Shown piece after piece: positions 34,853 through 46,319 of a stretch of DNA of 64,000 nt. Every line of letters starts with the position of its first letter. The stretch's first letter is position 1. A program made the position numbers and the translations under genes. The stretch lies in contig NC_089394.1 in assembly GCF_003171515.1 (NCBI RefSeq), forward strand, positions 248,001-312,000, read 5' to 3'. Below the pieces are notes generated by a model, which was not told the DNA's origin, made no database searches, and worked only from the letters and a program-made list of their open reading frames with translations. This DNA is from Pyrenophora tritici-repentis. Its lineage: Eukaryota; Ascomycota; Dothideomycetes; Pleosporales; Pleosporaceae.

Positions 34853-35261
34853 ATGTCTAACAAGATAAACGCCCAATGGTCTACCGAAGCCATTCTCGCA
34901 TTTATCGGCATTGTTATTACAATCATCACCGCCATAATCACGTTGAACTCTTCTCCAAACGCACGCAACTGGACCTTTTACCCTTTCCGATGTAAGCCAG
35001 TCTCCGTCTTCCTATCTTCACACGTGACCAACATCATCGCGTCTAGCCTGCATGCAATACATAAGACGCAGAAGAATCCACCGCAATGAACAACTAAGAC
35101 GGCAACTTCAAGAGCGCTATGATGATTACCGGCGGTTCACGGAGTTTCTAGAGATGTTTGGAGGGGTGGAGATGGCAACGTCTTTAAATGGACTACAACT
35201 TCTTCCATTGGAACGGCAAGGAGACGTTGAAATGATACCCATCCCCGGTGTATCCAACTGA
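34853..35261 (+). CDS. Small membrane protein (WS-x-EAIL family, member 3), 117 aa
   Basis: Two exons, 34853-34991 and 35047-35261, intron phase 1. No signal peptide; residue 9 begins WSTEAILAFIGIV and a membrane segment to about residue 32. The second exon starts with RRRR and continues into LRRQLQERYDDYRRFTEFLE, a charged helix. Its QLQERYD closely matches QLQEQYD in the 50627 gene. It lies downstream of the 33379 paralogue in the same orientation, consistent with tandem duplication. An upstream ORF start at 34556 is possible but lacks support. Confidence 0.65.
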
Positions 35262-36478
35262 AGAAACCATCGATCACCCCGTACTCCATGGAACAGTCAA
35301 CCCGGAGCACCTAAAACTACCGCATCCAAAAGACATCCAAAGACTACACCGACGCAGCCACTTCGTGATCGAAGAGAAACCCTTGCTAACGATTACATAC
35401 TTCTACGACACGACACGACACGACACGGCAGCTCCACCGAGCTTTCCGAATACTTGCTTTGAGAAGAACACGAGTTGCATTATTCTAGCATTTGGAGTCT
35501 CGCAGGACATAAACATCAGCCACATTGGCGTCGTACTAACTTTATTTCTTTGGCAATGTATTACAATGTATCTTTTAATGTTTTTGTCTGCGACCAAGCT
35601 ATCTACCACCTACCATGTAGAGCCACAACCGCAACCACAGATCCGCTCTTTACTCTAAACCTTAACCAGGTTGTATCTTCACCAGCCATACTCCATCGCA
35701 CCTTACCAAACCAAAACAAACTACCAACTCTCTACCACCTCACTACAGTCTAATCTTCCATACGCCATACGCCACGCTTCCTCCCCCCTGTTACGCTCTC
35801 TCTCCCTTGCCACGCTCTCTCTCCCTTGCCACGCTCTCTCTCCCTTGCCACGCTCTCTCTCCCTTGCCACGCTCTCTCCCCCCTGCCGCAGTCTACTCCA
35901 CCACAAGGCACACTCTCTTTTCCCTCCTTCCCCTCCCACATCGACCACATCGACCACTTCCACCACAAAAACATAAATACAATCACAATCACAAAATAAA
36001 CTAACTAGCCTCCTACACTTCTTCAAGCAAATCAAATCACATCAAATCACCATCCATCGGATCACCGCTTATCAACCCACATCACAAACAGTCACAAAGC
36101 CAAAAACACTCAACACTCAAAACATAAAATAAACATACTCATCATCACATTTCCCTAAAAACCCAAAAGCCTAAAAACGGAAACCGAAAACCAGGATAGT
36201 CCGATAATTAGGGAGTGGTAAAAGTGGATAGAAGAAGATGTGGGAAAGGTGAGAAAGGGAAAGGTGAAGGGGGAAGGATAACTACGTCTACCATCTACCA
36301 TCTACCATCTCATACCCCTTGCTCTTCTCTGCTCCTCCTGTGTTGTATTTTTCTGTTTGTATCCGTGTTCGCTGTAGCTTTATCCGGCTTTGATGTCTGT
36401 CTGATAGTACCATGTACGCCGCTATCCTTCCAGCATCGACGTCCGCCGATCGCCAACAACAATCTCGCCACCTACCAC
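35262..36478. other. Low-complexity intergenic stretch
   Basis: Rich in CT and in CAC/CATC trinucleotide-like runs and containing the 19-bp tandem repeat. ORFs here are compositional artefacts. It also includes the 3' end of the minus-strand dioxygenase gene. Confidence 0.5.
35793..35887. repeat. Five tandem 19-bp units
   Basis: ACGCTCTCTCTCCCTTGCC repeats four times exactly and a fifth time with changes. On the minus strand it gives spurious Glu/Arg-rich ORFs. Confidence 0.92.
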
Positions 36479-39400
36479 CTAATCATCCCAGCACAACTTG
36501 AGCGCTACAACCTCGTCAGTAAAAATAATCAACCCATCACCATCCAAGGATAAACTTACCACAAGGAAACGGAAAATACATATCCCAATTCTCCGTCAAA
36601 TAAGCATGATACACATACTCCTCCTCCGCAACCTTCTCCATCCTCTTCTCAACCTTGTGTATCTTGCCCTGTGGGCCCTTGGCCGGTCTCAAATTCTTGA
36701 GCTTGGCCACTTCTTTCAACATCGTCGTCAACGCCACCCTCGTCATCGGCAGCCCCAGACACTGATGCGGACCGTACCCGAGGTGGATATACGAGTCGAG
36801 CGGACGCGTGATGTCGACTTCGTCAGGGTTAGGGAAAACAGCCGGGTCGTGCGATGCAGAGCGAAGTTTGACGAAGACAGTTGAGCCGGGGGATAACGTG
36901 GTAGTCGTTCCGTCGGCGGTGGTGAGAGGTGTAGGGTGGGCAACAGCGCGGATAACGCCAGTTTCACCGTTTAACCGCCCGGCTTCCATGGTGTAATGCA
37001 TGAGAGTCTCAAACGCTTCTTCGCCGTCTTGCGCGGCGAGAGCCTGGATCGCCGGCCAGTGTTTCTGGCCCGCGCCTAGGATGTAGTATTCTAGCGTTTG
37101 AGCGAAGAGCTGGCCTTGGTTCGATACCATGCCGCCCGCCGTACCTAGGATATGGCCCCAGACCAGCTGTTTAGGCTCCATACCCGTTTCCAACAAACGT
37201 TTGATCATGTGGACGCCGTAGGATTTCAGCACGGATTCATGGGGCCAGATGGTTTGGATGATGGAGGATAGGATGCCGCTTTTTGCGATGGCGGCCACGT
37301 TCTTCTCCACGATGGTGCCGAGGATTTGGGTTGCTTTGCGTGCTTTGACGTGCAAGGGGAAGGAGGAGGCGGGGTCGGCGTCGAAGAAGATGAGGGCAAA
37401 GACCGAGGACATGATGAGGTAGAGTTCGGCTTCGGTGAAGATGCCGTAGGGGCGGTCGTCGGTTTTTAAGGGCAGCATGAAGAGTTCAGAGCAAAAGTGC
37501 ACGTGGGCGAGGTTGCCGACGTCGCGGATGATGTCGACTTGGTTGAAGTCTGCGATTTTGGCGGCTTTCTCTTGGAGGAGCTGTTGCATCTTTAGTGTGT
37601 AGTAGGTGCGGACTTCCTTATCCCAGTCGGAGATGTAGAGCGCTTTGCTCATCATTTGGCGCGAGGCCGTGTTCTTGGGTCCGTCGCCCGCGAGCATGAA
37701 GTCGGCGGCTGTGGGTCCCATTATGTACTCCATTGCCCTGCCCCAGACTACCTTGAAGTTGGTCTGGTCTTTCATGATCTGAGTGGCCAGCTTGTACTCT
37801 TTGACAATGTGTGGGTGTGGCGTTGCTACCGGCTTGGAGAAGTCGTATAGGTGGTCTTTCTTCAGGTCGGTGAGAGCGATTTGCATGGCCGACGGGACGG
37901 TGAGCGGGTAGTGTGCGTAGACGCTGTTGTACTTGAAGTGTTGTGGGAAAGCACGTAGGAAGAGCTTGTAGAATACACAGCCGTTGTCGATGCCGATGTC
38001 GCTGTCTGCGAGATTGTAGCCCCAGTTTGTCAAGGTGCGGGGGTTGTAGTCTTGCGTGTAGAATCGGTCGCCGCGTACCAAGGCCACGGCGTCGGATAGC
38101 ACAGCTCGGGAAATGGTGTAGTTGGTGCAGAGTCCAGAACCGGGTGCCATGGGCTTCTTGGCATCCTCCACAACCATGCCTGGGTAGATTTCAACCTTGT
38201 CCGGGGTATCGTAGAGGTGCTTGAGTTGCTCTTGGACATACTTGTCAGACGTAATGTCTTCGAATGTCTTGTGTGGCTCGAGCTTGAAGTGCTTGCGGAA
38301 CTCGTTGAGAGATCCCAAGTTCCAGCTACGTGCTTGCTCAATACCAAGAACCTCAATGGCGCGGAACACAGAAGGTACTCGATTTGGTCCGAACGAGTTG
38401 GCGCAGTCTTCGATGCTAGAAGTCAAGATGTCTACAAGACCTTGATCGGGAAATGTGCCGTCTTCATTTCGCTTCAGACCAGCGAATTCACGCTTTGACG
38501 GATCACGGTCGGTCTTCTTGTAGACCTCGTTGAGGCGGCCAAGGAACTCGTGTTTGCCGATGGACTTCGGGTCGCAGTCCTCGCCAAAGATACCCTCCCA
38601 CATTTCCTGTGTCCATTTCTCGTCGCGGTCGGACACAGTCGAGTGCCATCGGTATACAAGATTGAACTCTGCAGAGACTTGGTTACCGATACCCATCGGC
38701 AAACCCTCCACCTCGGATCGGGGATTGAGCTGCCAGTTGCTGTCGGTCCTGTTGAGGTCGAGGATTGTGCGGACGTAATCGATCAAGATAGTATTGACAT
38801 ACAGACCGCATGTGATCAGTCGGCCAGTCTGGAACAAGTCGTTGTCGTACTTCTTCCACGCCGCATCGTACTTTTCTTGTGTCTTCTTGTCGACCTCAAC
38901 ATCACCAGTCGACTTTGGTACCTCAGCAGAGGGCTTTGTGAAGCGTCCCTGCTCGTTGATTTCGGCCAGGTTCTCCACGGTGTAGTTGTGGAAACGACCA
39001 AACATGATCAACAGAGCACCGACACCAGGAGGGAAGAAGAGTAGTCTCGATTCCGAGAAGCAATCTGGCTTGATCTTTCCGTCCTTTCCAGTCCTCATCA
39101 TATCCTGTTCGGCTTGGTTGCTACCATACAAGGGCGAGAGGTCGAGATATGAGGAGGTCATGGAGATGGAGTAGTCTTCGTGACTGGTTCGGAAACAGTC
39201 GTGGATAATGATGGACGCGAGGTAGAAGAGCATACTTGAGATACGGTTGGGGTGAAGCTCGGCATGCTTCCTCGTCATGATGCTGTCGAATATGACGCCT
39301 GGATCCGGTCGAGCAGGTGTCTGCATCGTGATAGGTTTCACTGTTCGAGCGTACGGTGTCCCTGCCGCACCAACCTGAGGGTTTACGAGGCTGTTGTTTG

Positions 39401-39905
39401 AGCCATCTGCTGACCGGTACTGGTACTTGGTACCGAGATATGACTGAGGTGGGTGCTGCAGGTCATTCCACAGCTGTGATAGGAAATTTGCGGTAACGGC
39501 GTCCCTCGTCTTGGACCCATCCGGCAACGCGGCAGCAGTTCTGATCAGACCTTCCATGAGATAAGTCTTGTCATCGGTGTAGCTACCAAGCATCTTCTCC
39601 TTTTGGATCTCAAGCAATGACCCAATGTTCTCGATGCCGAGGTGAGACATGTCTCGGAGACCGCCTTCGATCTTCTTGTAAAGGCTAGCCTTTTCCTCTG
39701 GTGGAATCTTGGAACCATCACCCGTTTGGTCGGGGACTGGAGCTGTGACGGCGCCGATCAAGCCAGCAGCAGCGCGAAACGGGGCGCCAATAGCGCTCCG
39801 CAGGGTGCTGATCTCGGATGCATCAGCTGCCTTTGGTGGCTCGATTCCTGTACGGGTGTCGACATGGGAGTCCCATGCAGCCTTTGCCTCTTCAGTTGCA
39901 GACAT
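36479..39905 (-). CDS. Peroxidase-P450 fusion: fatty-acid dioxygenase / linoleate diol synthase (Ppo type)
   Basis: Two exons: 39905-36560 and, after a 55-bp intron, 36504-36479; 1123 aa. The N-terminal half is an animal-peroxidase-like dioxygenase. It has distal H235 in IIIHDCFRTSHED, and the YRWH motif with the radical tyrosine (418) and proximal histidine (421). The C-terminal half is P450-like: SNQGQ fits the ANQxQ motif of diol synthases, and the haem cysteine is about 1049 in GYGPHQCLG. The cysteine shows that the P450 half is probably active, as in PpoA, and unlike PpoC-type proteins that lack it. Enzymes of this family turn linoleic acid into hydroxy or dihydroxy oxylipins (psi factors) that balance sexual and asexual sporulation. 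The product position (5,8 or 7,8) cannot be read from sequence. Nearly intronless, unlike many relatives. Confidence 0.95.
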
Positions 39906-41395
39906 GATTGTAGAATTACTGTATCTTGGTGTTAGCAAAACTGTGAATCGTATGATACACTGTTCCTACACCGGAGATGGTGGATTTATTGGTGGAATTT
40001 GGGATAGAGGTTTGTTGCTTGATGGTCGTCGGATGCCTAGCGACCTATACCAGGGAGGAGATTGAGGAAGATCGGGCATTGAGGAAGAAATAAAGCAGAG
40101 AATAATGTTGTTGACTTACGTGTTGCCCAAGATGTCTCCCGAGGAAACTTCCTTTACCACCGGTACAAGGCGGGATGTGTGTAACTTCTATATATAATCC
40201 CTTAGCAGGTGGGATGAGATATTCCAAGCAAGATGGTCTGAGAAGTAGCAAGAGCAAAGGTGAGGAGGAGGAGGAGCAACGTCCAGACGGGTGATATAAG
40301 TAGCAGTAGCGAAAAAGCAACGAGGGGTATCTGCACTACTCTAGAGGGGGAAAAGATCACGTATACGATAGGCAGCTCAAGAGAACAATCCGTTCCACCG
40401 CTGTTCAATCAGGCTCCTCTTATACCACCCTCTTTGTGGGTGGATCTCCATGGTTGCGTCCCTCTAGTTCCCTCCAAGCGGCCAAACCATTCATCAGCTT
40501 CCTCCAAGGCTGAGCTGAAGCGCCACATTCGTGGGCCGATAGGGAAAACGGCCAATGGGCAGCCATGGCGCGGGTAGTTGGCATACGAGCCATGTGAACT
40601 AGGACCAATACGACATATGTCTGACCGCCAATGTCGATGCAGAACAGTATGCGATGCTGCGTCGCTGCTCCAAACACGCACATAAGCCGGACTGCAAACG
40701 TCGGTCTGCCCATAGGCAGCCGCAGGCAACAACAGACTGAAAGCTTCAGCCTCGCATCCATTAGTCCGGCAATGATATCTACTGTTAAAGCAGGAATAAG
40801 AGGTCCCGCGCTCATGCAGGGTTCCCGATCTGTGTGGTCGGCACTCCCGGAGGTGACTAGTGGAGGGGACCGCCCGCGGGCACATGAAGCCAGCCTCCAA
40901 CGGCAAAAGCAAAGCTTCGTGCTATGAGATAGGCGCCCCATGATGAGGGGCCATTAACCACAAGCACTGGTCGAGTTAGACGATCGCGATGACGCTGGTT
41001 GGGATGGTGTCACCGCCGACATGCGGTCTTAGGATGTGTGCCTCAGCTGAGCACATAGACATGAATCATAAGGCCACCCACTGCGAACGTCTACCGGGAT
41101 GGAGCACACGAATCATTGGAAAGATGATATAATTATATAATTTACGTCGAGTCCTCGAGACACTAGCTACGGGTACCTGCGGAGTGTGACCGCTCCGGGT
41201 TGGGTGGGACCATTTCAATAGGCGTCCTCCGCTCGGCTTCAAGCTCAGCCTTGCAAAACGGACCCCAAAGTCTTGGTACATGCTAGACAGTCATCTGAAG
41301 CAAGTTATTGCATCGTCCCGTAGGCTGTGCCACCCTCCTACCGCGCTTCGCCGTACCACTGCATGACCTGCTTCTGCGATGGCGTGATGCACCAT
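39906..41395. other. Intergenic, 1.5 kb, upstream of the Ppo gene
   Basis: Overlapping ORFs at 40.4-40.9 kb on both strands have no domain and unlike composition; not called. An acceptor-like ATACAG 14 bp before the Ppo ATG suggests a 5' UTR intron. Holds the promoter of the Ppo gene and the 3' end of TSC13. Confidence 0.5.
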
Positions 41396-42431
41396 TTACC
41401 AGATGCCCGGCAGGATTGCGTACCTCTTGCGCTTGTACTTGTCGCCAAACTCCTTGCGATATCTCCTCTCCTTCTTCCATGCCCAGACGCCCATCTGACC
41501 AACTGCCACGATAATGAAAAGGACGGTGCTCAGGCTCCAGTTGACCAAAGCGACGCCGATCCAAGCAATGGCCTCAAACATGTAATTTGGACACGTCACC
41601 ATATTGAAGCCTAGCCCTTGGGGAATGCCGCGCTCAGTGGTACCCGGCCGACGCAGGTTCTTCAGAGTCATGTGCGTGCTGTAGTTGCAGACTTCGCCAA
41701 TGACGAATAGGGCAACTCCGAGGTATGTCAGGAGGGGATTCGAAGGTTTCGCAGCCGGACTGTTGGGGCCGTAACTCCAGTATGCGAGGTTAAAGCCAGA
41801 CAAAAGCCAGTAGTAGCCGCTGTTCTTGTAGATGTTCATGATGGGCATAGTGGCCGATGAGAAGCGGTGGACGAAGAGCGTCTCAAACTCGCGCTTCGCA
41901 AAATGTGCCACACACATGAGGAACGTGAGTTTCTGCAGCTGAGAGGGAGGCTCCGAGGTGCCATAGATGAGGCTGCGGCCAAAGTAGACGAGCGGGTGGA
42001 TCAGGAGGGGTCCGAGGTATTCGACGATGAAGACGGTTCGCCATGAAATCTGGGGTCCTACAAGACTGTCAGTCGTGCCTATAGCAGTGAATGATGGTAT
42101 ATACCCAAGTCCTTGACATCGATGGCGCTCTTGTTCCTCAGGCCTGTGTCGTAGACTGTCACATCCTTGGTGTTGTTGACAGCCGAGCTATCGCTGCCCT
42201 TTGTAATCCTCAGGCGGTGGATGGAGAATTTCGAAGCTTTGGCAACTTCCTCAAAGATGTGCGAGGCAGGAGCGTCGGAGCTGACGGTGATTGTCTCGGG
42301 GAGGTTCTTGATCGGGCGGCCTGAGGGGTAATTAGCATGAATTGACGTTGAACAGGGTGTACCATGGCAGTTTGCTACCAATTGAACGTACCTCTAGGGC
42401 GCACGAGCAGAGTCAGAGTTGATGCCGACAT
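41396..42431 (-). CDS. TSC13: Very-long-chain enoyl-CoA reductase
   Basis: Three exons: 42431-42392, 42320-42105, 42057-41396; 305 aa. The start MSASTLTLLVRPRGRPIKNL opens a ubiquitin-like N-terminal domain (about residues 1-85) typical of this family. The rest is a membrane-embedded steroid 5-alpha-reductase-like domain with several hydrophobic segments. It carries the motif ERGIPQGLGFNMVTCPNYMFE. The tail ends with basic residues RKEFGDKYKRKRYAILPGIW. The enzyme performs the last reduction of the ER fatty-acid elongation cycle, producing very-long-chain acyl-CoA for sphingolipids. The next gene (ATE1) lies 356 bp upstream on the same strand. Confidence 0.95.
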
Positions 42432-42787
42432 TGTTCCTGTGTTGCGATGTTTGTGCTGTGCGTGCAACTTTTGGAATGAGGCATGGACGGCAGCCTCGGC
42501 GCGGGCGGCCCTGGAAGCTAGACCCAAAGCGGCATGCCTATGTACGATGTTACATCTTGACACTACATTGCTTAAATGCCATCTCAACACCCATGGAACA
42601 TGTTACTGACAGCAAGTAGTTTTTAGGTTGTGACAAATTTTGATTACTATAATCGTCTGTTTGTGCTAGACCAACGGGGAAGGTCTAACGAAGAGGACAC
42701 AGCACGAGCTTCATAAGATCAATTGCCCAATTCTACCTCCCGGTCATGGTACACTACCTGGCTACTGCGTATGGCCCGATTCATCCT

Positions 42788-44237
42788 TTATCCAAGCTGA
42801 ACCACAACCTGCCACGCAACCTCGGGCCCCATACAAGCAACCATCTCGCCAATGATACCTTGTATGGATTTTGGGTTGCGAAGATCGCTGCCTTCCCAAG
42901 AAACAAGATCCTACGAGATCGTCAGCGTTGGGCCTCACTTTTGCAACTGCAGACGTACCTGAGCTTCTGCCATTCTGCTCCCCACTCGAATCGGCATCGT
43001 GGCGAGATCGAGATTTTCTTCAATTTCCTCGGCTGTCATCAGTCCTGGGACCTTGAGTTCGAATAGTGACATTCCTTTCGCGACTGCATTGCCAGCCTCG
43101 GCTGCTGTTGGAAGTGGATAGTCAGAGTAATCATCCTTTTCCTCCACATGGTCCTCCGCCCCCTCGTCCTTGCTCGACGCTTTCTCAAGCTTCCTCCTCC
43201 GCTCCCTAGCCATGGATACGTAAGGTTTCTTATCCAGCAAGCCACGCAGCTCATCGTCCAACGAATGCCATTCGTACGTCTCTGGATCTAGGACATGCTG
43301 AGTCTTGTAGTCACCCTTGTACTTCATCTTCGTGCATGAGTGAATGTAGTAGCCCATGTAGTAATACTGGTAGCCACCCTCGAGTGTAAGGGCAGCCTCG
43401 CGAAGTGCACTCAGCTTTCCAAATTGCCACTGCTCAAAGTCTGAATGATACAGCATATATACACCGCTGACACAGTGAGGGAGGAGATCAAGAACTCCCA
43501 TCGCAACCAATTGTCCATCCAGTCGGTAGCATTGGTGGTAGGAGCCGAGAAGTTGCTCTTTGCCATCGACGGTGCGAGAAGTCTTCTTCAACGGGGAGTC
43601 GCATAGGAAGCGTTTGAAGCCCGATTGCGATATCTCATGGGGCTTCTCTTTGTGCACATTTTGCTGGTAGTTCTTGAAGAGCTCGTACTTTTCCGGTGAA
43701 AATGCCGCTGGTTCGAGTGTCACCTCGAAGCGATGTGCGGGTTCAGGCGGTTGCTTGACATTCTGTAGTTCGGCCTTGTGTATTTCTCGTGCAAGGTCAA
43801 AAGTATTCTTGAGTCGAGCTTTCTCCCTTGCGATAATCAGCCCGGACCGGTGCTTACAACGCGATCGACATACTCTTTGGAAATCGGGTAGAGCCTAGAG
43901 GCCTCTTTCATATACTGCTCACCTAGCACATGATCGTTCCAGTGATTGACCGCTTTCCTCTGATCCTTTGAGGGCTTGAAAGAAGCTACGGGGAGACTAG
44001 TGGCGGGTAAGATTGGGAAGCATCACGCGGAGATGGTGCTTACCGGATCGTGTAGTGCGGACAGCAGTGTCGCAGTACATCTGGCTTGTAGAAGATGGTG
44101 CCGGATCTAGAAGGCAGTGTGAGCTGCAATCGCATCTGCCGTGCATGGGTGGGGCCTGTACCTTCTCCAGCCGCGGTCAACGAGGATCTGGTAGACGTCA
44201 ACGGTCAAGGATTTGGAGGAGAAGTAGTAGCTCGCTC
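42788..44237 (-). CDS. ATE1: Arginyl-tRNA--protein transferase, N-terminal exon unresolved
   Basis: Exons 44237-44162, 44106-44044, 43996-43874, 43826-42959, 42910-42788 encode the conserved body. Key parts are ASYYFSSKSLTVDVYQILVD, GTIFYKPDVLRHCCPHYTIR with the essential CC pair, and QSGFKRFLCDSPL. After that come YHQCYRLDGQLVAMGVLDLLP and YMGYYIHSCTKMKYK. ATE1 adds arginine to N-terminal Asp, Glu or oxidised Cys, marking proteins for the N-degron pathway. The protein should begin with a CGYC-bearing segment. The only upstream frame compatible with phase and a canonical donor (GTACGA) gives AIPCHYRLQLYTTQREKPG and has no ATG. The true first exon is therefore open. The 3' exon carries the ending SIQGIIGEMVACMGPEVAW. 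Confidence 0.88.
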
Positions 44238-45735
44238 CTGATTAAGTAAGGTCAGCCGGTCAATCGGTCATCTCGGGCCAGACCCTCGTACCCGGCTTCT
44301 CCCGCTGGGTAGTGTAGAGTTGCAGACGATAATGACAGGGTATTGCATTCAGAGGGGTTGGACAGCATCTACGTCTCGCATGAGGTTTGCATCAATGCAG
44401 ACCTCGCTTGACGTGGAGCTGCACCGTGGAGGGGAGGGCGGTGGCAGGCACGTGAGGTAACCTTAACGGAACATCAAACGCCTCATGGCTTGACGGCTGA
44501 CGGCTGTGACAGCGGGAGTGGGCGCGGCGATCAGGGTGGTGGTCAATGGGGTAGAGTAAGAGAATATGCACCTACTGGAATTGGCAGTTCGGCGGCCGTT
44601 TTGGCCATGTTTACAGTAACCGCACGACTCGCTGCTGTAGCCTAGAAAACGAGCATCAACATGGCTGACGGCCTAGTATCCAGCCAGACAGGCACGAGCC
44701 CAATGCCAGGGAATTGGTTGGAGCAGAACATACCGAAAGGCGTCACACTGGACTGCATGAGGGCAGCATAAGCGTGGGAGCTGGTGGGGGTGGTCCGAGG
44801 CGGAATCGAGCGAGCCTTGTCGACGGCGAAGGGATGAATAATAGCCCCCGTTCACAGGCCGCCGCTCTTTCAAGCACCGTGAGTGAAGAAAGAAGAAAGT
44901 CGGTCGGAGGCGGTCGATGCGGGCGCTTGGTTTAGGCGCTTGGTTTAGGCGGTCTGGAGAAGCACGTACAAACACAGTACAGAGGCGGCGGTATCACAGT
45001 ACAGTCACTGTCAGCGCGGATCAGCGTCTTCACACACGGGGGCAATTGCACGTTTTCTAGTGGGCAATTCGTCCTTTTATGCCAGTGCCTGTACGTCATC
45101 CAGCGGCCACACAGGCACAGCCAACAGCAGAGATAGCCTGGGGCCTCGCGCATGCCCCGCTGGCCTGAAGCAACAGTGGCGACCGTGGGCGCTGAAGGAT
45201 GCTCACGTCGCAGACAGCTGCGGCCGTGAGTTTTAATTGCAGCAGCAGTTTTGTGCACCCGCTGGCAGGGCCCCCGGACAAAGCTCCTCTTGCAGGCCGG
45301 CCTTGGCACCAGGCCTGACGCTCCGCGAGCCCTTAGTTTCCCACGTAAAAAGTCCCTGACCCGAACCAACCTACTAAAACATCCATCCACCATGCCGGAC
45401 TTCTTTGCTGCTCGCAGGCTCCTCCAACATCCTCAGCCCCGTCACCCACGGGACTGAGCCTCGCTCAGCCCTTTAGCACTGAAGCCCCTACCACCCTTTT
45501 TATACACACACACTTGCTCCCCATAACCCTTCCTCTGTAACCCCCCCCCCCCCATCGTCAAGCACCACGCTCGCTGTTTGCTCGGCTTCATTCCACCGCC
45601 TGCCAAACTTCTCGTCGTCGGTCCCAGAGCTCCCCTAGTGCTGTCTTGTTCTGCCGTCGCGTCGAGCGAGCCACTTTCACGCGCCACTTCTTTGTCTCTC
45701 TTGCCTTCGCTCTTCCCTGCACCCCAACCACGGCC
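44238..45735. other. Intergenic: ATE1 5' region and Nudix promoter
   Basis: Divergent promoters, except that the first ATE1 exon probably lies in the left part. ORFs at 44.9-45.9 kb are GC-rich shadows without domains. A run of about 12 C residues lies at 45541-45553, and the leader before the Nudix gene is CT-rich, as is usual for fungal 5' UTRs. Confidence 0.5.
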
Positions 45736-46319
45736 ATGGCCGCTACCCAGCAGTTGTCGATGCAGTCTCGCACTGGTCGTGTGAATCAGCGTAAGTTTGC
45801 TCACGAGACCCCCCGCATCCAGCGCTCCTTCCCTTTTTTCCATTTCCATCGTCGCCCCTTCCTTTGACGCTCTGCTGATTGGCGGCAGGGTATGGCTCCC
45901 AAGGAGAGCGCCTAGTCGCCGGCGTTGTCCCGCTTTCCGCCGACAAGTACTACGTACTTCTCATCCAGTCCACCAAGCGGAGTGGCTGGGTCCTTCCCAA
46001 GGGCGGGTGGGAGACGGACGAGGCGACCGCCCAGGAAGCCGCCAAACGCGAGGCCTGGGAAGAGGCTGGCATAATATGCAAGATCAACTACGACCTCGGC
46101 CTCATCCCCGAGAAGCGGCGGCCCGACCAGCTCACCTCGCAGGCCCCAAAGGCTTCGTACCATTTCTTCGAAGCGACCGTCGAAAAGCAGGAGGCGCAAT
46201 GGCCTGAACAGCACAAGCGGAATCGGAATTGGTTCAGTTACACGCAGGCGCGACAGGCTCTAGCGGAACGGCCGGAACTGCTCGATGCCCTCGACCGGTG
46301 TACCATGCACCGCTCATAG
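45736..46319 (+). CDS. Nudix hydrolase, diphosphoinositol-polyphosphate phosphohydrolase type
   Basis: Two exons, 45736-45790 and 45889-46319 (intron 98 bp, phase 1), giving 161 aa. The Nudix box is complete: GGWETDEATAQEAAKREAWEEAGI fits GX5EX7REUXEEXGU. Before it comes SGWVLPKGGWE. The short length and basic N-terminus resemble yeast Ddp1 and S. pombe Aps1. These hydrolyse diphosphoinositol polyphosphates and diadenosine polyphosphates in the cytosol. Because inositol pyrophosphates are the ligands of SPX domains, it may be functionally linked to the SPX transporter at 6-8.8 kb. That link is inference only. Confidence 0.92.

Noticed and set aside
35721..36035. Arg/Glu-rich ORFs of about 80-104 codons
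   Set aside because: They translate the 19-bp tandem repeat in the antisense direction.
40409..40941. 167- and 173-codon overlapping minus-strand ORFs
   Set aside because: Two frames of equal length with no domain, no splice support and no homology I recognise; likely chance in GC-richer DNA.
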